The translations under genes and the position numbers were made by a program. This document shows, one piece after another, positions 6,854-10,278 of a DNA stretch of 10,278 nt (positions are counted from its first letter, which is position 1; every line of letters begins with the position of its first letter). The DNA lies in assembly GCA_021775655.1 (NCBI GenBank), contig JAJFHK010000153.1:1-10278 (forward strand). Reading direction: 5' to 3'. Below the pieces are notes generated by a model. That model saw nothing but the letters and a program-made list of their open reading frames with translations. It ran no database searches and was not told where the DNA came from. The stretch comes from Filomicrobium sp. Its GTDB lineage: Bacteria > Pseudomonadota > Alphaproteobacteria > Rhizobiales > Hyphomicrobiaceae.

Positions 6854-7292
6854 TCTCATCTCCAACGGATGTGAGGAAACACCCTAGCCTTTTCAGTCAT
6901 TTGTACTCTACGACCAAAACGGTGGTTATCTCTAGCGCCTGTATTTAACGCCACAACCGCCCTACTGGTTTCATTGCTCCAGGATTGGGTCAGCACCGTG
7001 ACAATCGCCTGCGACCAATACAGCATGAACGGTGCAATATAACTCCGTCTGGAGGACCGATTCACCAAACGTTTGATCACGTTGTAGCGACTGCCGGAAC
7101 CTCGCCCATCTGAGATGAACGCCAGATGATCAACTTAGTTACTTGCGCGCCGCCGCAGAACTTTCCGACGCTCATGCTGCGGCGCAACATCGAACATATG
7201 ATCATTCGTCCGTGCTCAACAAGAGTTGCGTCGTCGCATGGACTTTGTCCAATTATGCAGGGTGAACGTTCAGAGGCGCCGACGAGGGAACC
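6854..7292. other. Long divergent intergenic region with no supported gene
   Basis: About 430 bases between ribA (minus) and the GT-C gene (plus). Minus-strand frames at 6856-7080 and 7077-7385 have no recognisable motif or ribosome binding site; the second runs into the GT-C gene. An 8-bp inverted repeat CGCCGCAG/CTGCGGCG (7151-7158 and 7177-7184, 18-base loop) and a palindrome ATGATCAT (7198-7205) are visible. No T-run follows the inverted repeat. Promoters for both flanking genes should lie here, but none stands out. I recognise no tRNA or known structured RNA. Confidence 0.55.
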
Positions 7293-8660
7293 ATGGGGAA
7301 GCCGATATCGTCGCAGGACAACGACAGGCTTGTCCAAAAGTTTCTGCTCGCGGGGGCGTTTTTGATCACGTTCCTGACCGCGCATGCATCAGTGTTTGTG
7401 GAGCATGGAGAGAGGGTCGATTTCGTTTGGGTGAGCCTTGCACATGGCTTGGTCTATTTTGCCGCGGTCGTCGCCGTTCTGCGCACCCCCGGCGGCTGGG
7501 GATCGCTTTGGGTGATTCTCGTGACGGCACTAATGCTTCGCGCGCTAGCTATGACAGCGCCCCCCTACCTCACTACTGATGCCTTCCGTTACGTCTGGGA
7601 TGGCCGGCTCGGCTGGGAGGGTATCAGCCCATACCTCTATGTTCCTGCCGACGAGCACCTGAGCTATTTGCGCGACGAGGCCATCTATCCCCACATCAAT
7701 CAAAAAGAACGCGCGGTAACGATCTATCCGCCGGTGGCACAGATGGTGTTCATGGCGGGCGTTGCGATCCAGGACGGCATCGGCGGCATGAAAGCGATGA
7801 TGCTTGCCTTCGAGGTCGTCACTGTGATTGCGCTGATCGGGTGGCTACGTGCTGCAGGCCTGCCGCCCTCGCGCGTCTTGATCTACGCTTGGCATCCGCT
7901 GCCGATCTGGGAATTCGCCAGCCAGGCGCATATCGATGCTGCTGCGACCGCCTTTCTCATGCTTGGGATCTGGGCTGCAATACAACGGCGGCAAGGGCTG
8001 ACGGGTGCGATGTTCGCAATCGCAGCTCTGGTCAAATACTTCCCGCTGGTGTTGCTTCCGGCGTTATGGCGGCGGTGGGACTGGAAGCTGCCATTCTATC
8101 TATTCGCGACTATGGCCGCGCTCTATCTACCGTATGTTGGAGGTGCTGGCGTCGGATCGCTTGGATTCGTTGGGCAGCACCTTGGCAACGAAGGCTACGG
8201 GGACGGATATGGCTTTCACGTCATCTGGTACTTGCGCGACTTTGAAATTGCCGATCCACCCGGCTGGCTCTATGTCAGCTTTGCTCTTGCCGCAATATTC
8301 GCAATCGCGGTGTGGGTCGTTTTTCGTAGGGGGGCATGCGAATTTCGGCCTGGGCGACTCGTGGTGCTTGGGGCCGCATTCGTGTTCCTGACCTCGCCGC
8401 ACTATCCTTGGTATTTCGGTTTCCTATGCGCACTCGCGGTGCGCGTTCCCCACCCGGCATTGCTGACAATGATCATTGCCAGCCCGATGCTGCACATCAA
8501 AGGTCTCGCCGACTACACCTGGACGGAAGTCTACGCGCTGACGTATGTGCTGCCGCTTTTTGTGTGGGCGGTCTGGGAGGCTGGCGTGCGTAGATACCCG
8601 CGATGGCGTCAGTTGAATGAAAAGTGGCTGCGGCTTGATAACTCGAAAACGGAGCTTTGA
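7293..8660 (+). CDS. GT-C membrane mannosyltransferase-like protein (GT87/DUF2029-like)
   Basis: A polytopic membrane protein of 455 residues with around ten or more hydrophobic segments. ATG 7293 is preceded by GAGGGA five or so bases upstream. The first large loop carries TTDAFRYVWDGR (94-105), with Asp96 as the likely catalytic acid, then GISPYLYVPAD and TIYPPVAQ (143-150). This resembles the D-x-x-R-Y-x-W-D-G, N-P-Y and T-I-Y-P-P pattern of polyprenol-phosphate-dependent alpha-mannosyltransferases and GT87-like proteins. A later WHPLPIWEFASQAHIDA segment matches their conserved W-x-P-L-x-x-x-E-x-x-x-x-x-H-x-D motif. The protein probably adds a hexose from a polyprenyl-phosphate donor to a lipid or glycan on the periplasmic side; donor and acceptor are unknown. 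A WecA-like transferase follows 88 bases downstream on the same strand, consistent with a shared glycan pathway. Confidence 0.8.
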   Translation: MGKPISSQDNDRLVQKFLLAGAFLITFLTAHASVFVEHGERVDFVWVSLAHGLVYFAAVVAVLRTPGGWGSLWVILVTALMLRALAMTAPPYLTTDAFRYVWDGRLGWEGISPYLYVPADEHLSYLRDEAIYPHINQKERAVTIYPPVAQMVFMAGVAIQDGIGGMKAMMLAFEVVTVIALIGWLRAAGLPPSRVLIYAWHPLPIWEFASQAHIDAAATAFLMLGIWAAIQRRQGLTGAMFAIAALVKYFPLVLLPALWRRWDWKLPFYLFATMAALYLPYVGGAGVGSLGFVGQHLGNEGYGDGYGFHVIWYLRDFEIADPPGWLYVSFALAAIFAIAVWVVFRRGACEFRPGRLVVLGAAFVFLTSPHYPWYFGFLCALAVRVPHPALLTMIIASPMLHIKGLADYTWTEVYALTYVLPLFVWAVWEAGVRRYPRWRQLNEKWLRLDNSKTEL

Positions 8661-8734
8661 GCTAAACCCGGCAGCAGGTAGTGTCGCGCTGCTTTGACGT
8701 GGGGCTTGAGAAACGAGCCGGTGAAATCAAACCT

Positions 8735-8740
8735 AAGGAG
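8735..8740 (+). promoter_or_regulatory. Ribosome binding site deciding a TTG start
   Basis: AAGGAG lies 8 bases before TTG 8749 but only 2 before GTG 8743. ATG 8741 is out of frame and meets a stop after three codons. The spacing favours the TTG as the start of the WecA-like gene. Confidence 0.6.
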
Positions 8741-8748
8741 ATGTGCCG

Positions 8749-9750
8749 TTGACTGGTGTCCTCACCGTCCTGTTGGCGTTTGTGGCCAGCGTTGTGGCGA
8801 CACACATCTTCATCCGGATGGCTGACCGGCAAGGAGTGGTTGCGGAGGCCAACGAGCGCTCGATGCATCGAGGCGCGACAGTTACAGGTGGCGGGTTGGC
8901 GCTTTTGGTTGCAGCATTCGCTGTCTTCCTCACTCTATGGCCGCTCGGCAACGTGCATGGTTTTCTACTTCCTGCAGCGGCGCTGCTAGCGCTCGTTTCT
9001 TTCTTCGACGATCTGAAGCCAGTGTCACGGTGGTTGCGTTTCGGGGCCCACATTGCAGCGGCACTCGCCGCTGTCGCCAGCGTCCACTATGCACAGTTGA
9101 TTTTCCACGGCTGGCTGCCGTTCTGGCTCGACCGAGCGGTCGCAGTGTTTGCGCTCGTTTGGTTTATCAATCTGTTCAACTTCATGGATGGCATTGACGG
9201 CATAGCTGGGGTCGAAACACTTACCATTGCGAGCGGTTATGCGGTGGTCATCATGGCTGCGGGATCATCTTCACCGTTCATGGGATTGGCGCTGGCGATC
9301 GTCGGTGCTACCGCTGGTTTCCTGTTCTGGAACTGGCACCCGGCGCGTGTGTTTTTGGGAGATGTTGGGTCAGTACCGCTCGGCTTTCTGTGCGGGGCGT
9401 TGATGATCTGGCTTTCGGTCCAGCATTCACTCGTTGCGGCCCTCATCCTGCCGCTCTATTTCATCGCCGACGCGACGCTTACAATTCTGGCACGCATCAG
9501 GCGCCGGGAGAAAATTTGGGAGCCGCACCGCAGTCACTACTACCAGCGAGCTGCCAGCGCGATCGGTTCGCATGCCGTCGTGGTGAGGCGCGTGGCTTTG
9601 TGCAATGTGATCCTGGTGGGGCTTGCCGTTCTTGCTCTGTCGATGCCGGTCATGGCCTTTGCTCTGGCAGTTCTGAGTGTTGCCGCGCTTCTATTCTGGA
9701 TGGAAATTGCCTCCGGCACGGCGCTCTCAAGCGAAGCCGGGGCGCAATAA
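8749..9750 (+). CDS. WecA/WbpL-like polyprenyl-phosphate sugar-1-phosphate transferase
   Basis: Transfers a sugar-1-phosphate, usually an N-acetylhexosamine from a UDP-sugar, to undecaprenyl phosphate. This is the first step in building O-antigen, capsule or similar lipid-linked glycans at the inner membrane. From TTG 8749 the protein has 333 residues and about ten or eleven hydrophobic helices. Signature motifs of the MraY/WecA superfamily are present in order: ERSMHRGATVTGGG (36-49), FFDD (85-88, Mg binding), NLFNFMDGIDGIAG (141-154), FLGDVGS (202-208) and the cytoplasmic loop EPHRSHYYQR (258-267). The P-H-R-S-H-Y-Y-Q form and the S-M-H-R-G start are nearer to WbpL and related N-acetylfucosamine-type transferases than to MraY. 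GTG 8743 would add two residues but is too close to the AAGGAG. The stop is 5 bases before the DedA gene, implying co-transcription. The sugar cannot be read from the sequence. Confidence 0.88.
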   Translation: MTGVLTVLLAFVASVVATHIFIRMADRQGVVAEANERSMHRGATVTGGGLALLVAAFAVFLTLWPLGNVHGFLLPAAALLALVSFFDDLKPVSRWLRFGAHIAAALAAVASVHYAQLIFHGWLPFWLDRAVAVFALVWFINLFNFMDGIDGIAGVETLTIASGYAVVIMAAGSSSPFMGLALAIVGATAGFLFWNWHPARVFLGDVGSVPLGFLCGALMIWLSVQHSLVAALILPLYFIADATLTILARIRRREKIWEPHRSHYYQRAASAIGSHAVVVRRVALCNVILVGLAVLALSMPVMAFALAVLSVAALLFWMEIASGTALSSEAGAQ

Positions 9751-9755
9751 GCAAA

Positions 9756-10278
9756 ATGGATCTAGCCAGCTACGCGCAACCTGTTGTCGAATTCGTCGAG
9801 CAAAACAGGGTGTGGGCATTCCCGGTGATCTTCACGCTTGCCTTTGGTGAAAGTCTTGCGTTTGTCTCGCTGCTGCTACCTTTCTGGGCAATGCTGGTTG
9901 CGATCGGCACCTTGATCGGGGCAAGCGGCAGCAACCAGGAATTTATCGTGGTGTGGATTGCTGCTAGCCTGGGGGCTGCGCTCGGCGATTGGGTCTCCTA
10001 TTGGCTCGGCAAACACTACCACCAAGAAATCGCTCAAATCTGGCCCTTATCACGCCATCCCGAGCTCATCCCGCGCGGGCATGACTTCTTCGAGCGCTAC
10101 GGCGTGTGGGCGATTGTGATTGGGCGGTTTTTCGGACCATTACGTGCTGCCGTTCCGCTGGTCGCGGGGATTGTTGAAATGCCAATGCGCACATTCCAAA
10201 TCGCCAACTTTGCCTCAGCGTTTCTCTGGGCAGGCGTCCTGTTGGCGCCCGGCGCGGTCGGGTTGAAGTGGCTGATGG
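9756..10278 (+). CDS. DedA-family (VTT domain) membrane protein, 3' partial
   Basis: The first 174 residues from ATG 9756 are visible and the frame runs off the window end. Family motifs are GESLAFVSLLLP (31-42, with the conserved acidic residue), GDWVSYWLGK (77-86), FFERYG (111-116) and GRFFGPLRAAVPLVAG (123-138), the F/GRFxGPxR-P-AG signature. Some DedA proteins, such as UptA of Bacillus, move undecaprenyl phosphate back across the membrane, and others affect membrane lipid and proton balance. It lies 5 bases after a gene that consumes undecaprenyl phosphate, so a carrier-recycling role is a reasonable inference. No strong ribosome binding site precedes the ATG, so translation may be coupled to the upstream gene. 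Confidence 0.88.
   Translation, partial: MDLASYAQPVVEFVEQNRVWAFPVIFTLAFGESLAFVSLLLPFWAMLVAIGTLIGASGSNQEFIVVWIAASLGAALGDWVSYWLGKHYHQEIAQIWPLSRHPELIPRGHDFFERYGVWAIVIGRFFGPLRAAVPLVAGIVEMPMRTFQIANFASAFLWAGVLLAPGAVGLKWLM

Noticed and set aside
6866..6960. FMN riboswitch in the ribA leader
   Set aside because: None of the conserved FMN-element segments could be found by eye on the minus strand between ribA and the divergent gene.
6856..7080. Minus-strand frame of 74 codons upstream of ribA
   Set aside because: No motif, no ribosome binding site and it ends at the ribA start region; more likely the ribA leader.
7077..7385. Minus-strand frame of 102 codons overlapping the GT-C start
   Set aside because: Antisense to the start of a supported gene, composition is basic and featureless.
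8670..8696. GCAGC/GCTGC hairpin followed by TTTG as a terminator after the GT-C gene
   Set aside because: Five-base stem with a 12-base loop and only three T; too weak, and the following gene may be co-transcribed.

Overview
The window looks like chromosomal DNA of an alphaproteobacterium, most likely a member of the Hyphomicrobiales (rhizobial or Bradyrhizobium-like group). The grounds are an ABC exporter closely resembling NdvA, the cyclic beta-1,2-glucan exporter typical of that order, moderately GC-rich coding DNA, and a small secreted Cys-rich protein of a type I associate with this order. No transposase, phage gene, CRISPR array, tRNA or rRNA was recognised.

Layout. (1) Positions 1-4072, plus strand: the 3' part of a large YfhO-like GT-C membrane protein, overlapped by 11 bp by an NdvA-type ABC exporter that probably starts at TTG 2309. 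(2) Positions 4073-4365: an intergenic region with a plausible sigma-70 promoter and a short dyad. It precedes a two-gene unit (4366-5489) encoding a twin-arginine-exported protein with an intradiol-dioxygenase-like beta domain and a small membrane cytochrome with two H-x13-H heme-ligand pairs. (3) Positions 5654-6853, minus strand: a small secreted five-cysteine protein and a stand-alone GTP cyclohydrolase II (ribA). A clear intrinsic terminator for ribA lies at 6117-6154, between the two genes. (4) Positions 6854-7292: no gene; it separates divergent ribA from the next block. (5) Positions 7293 to the end, plus strand: a GT-C polyprenol-dependent glycosyltransferase, a WecA/MraY-type polyprenyl-phosphate sugar-1-phosphate transferase (probably starting at TTG 8749), and the beginning of a DedA-family membrane protein.

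How the genes fit together. Two blocks concern envelope glycans: a membrane glycosyltransferase-like protein with a glucan-type exporter on the left, and an undecaprenyl-phosphate-linked initiating transferase with a GT-C transferase and a DedA protein on the right. The DedA protein may recycle the lipid carrier. Between them sits a possible periplasmic redox pair: a heme-b membrane electron carrier with an exported partner whose fold suggests an intradiol dioxygenase but which appears to lack the usual tyrosine iron ligands. That pair is the best candidate here for an under-described system. All functions are inferred from reading motifs; no searches were run.
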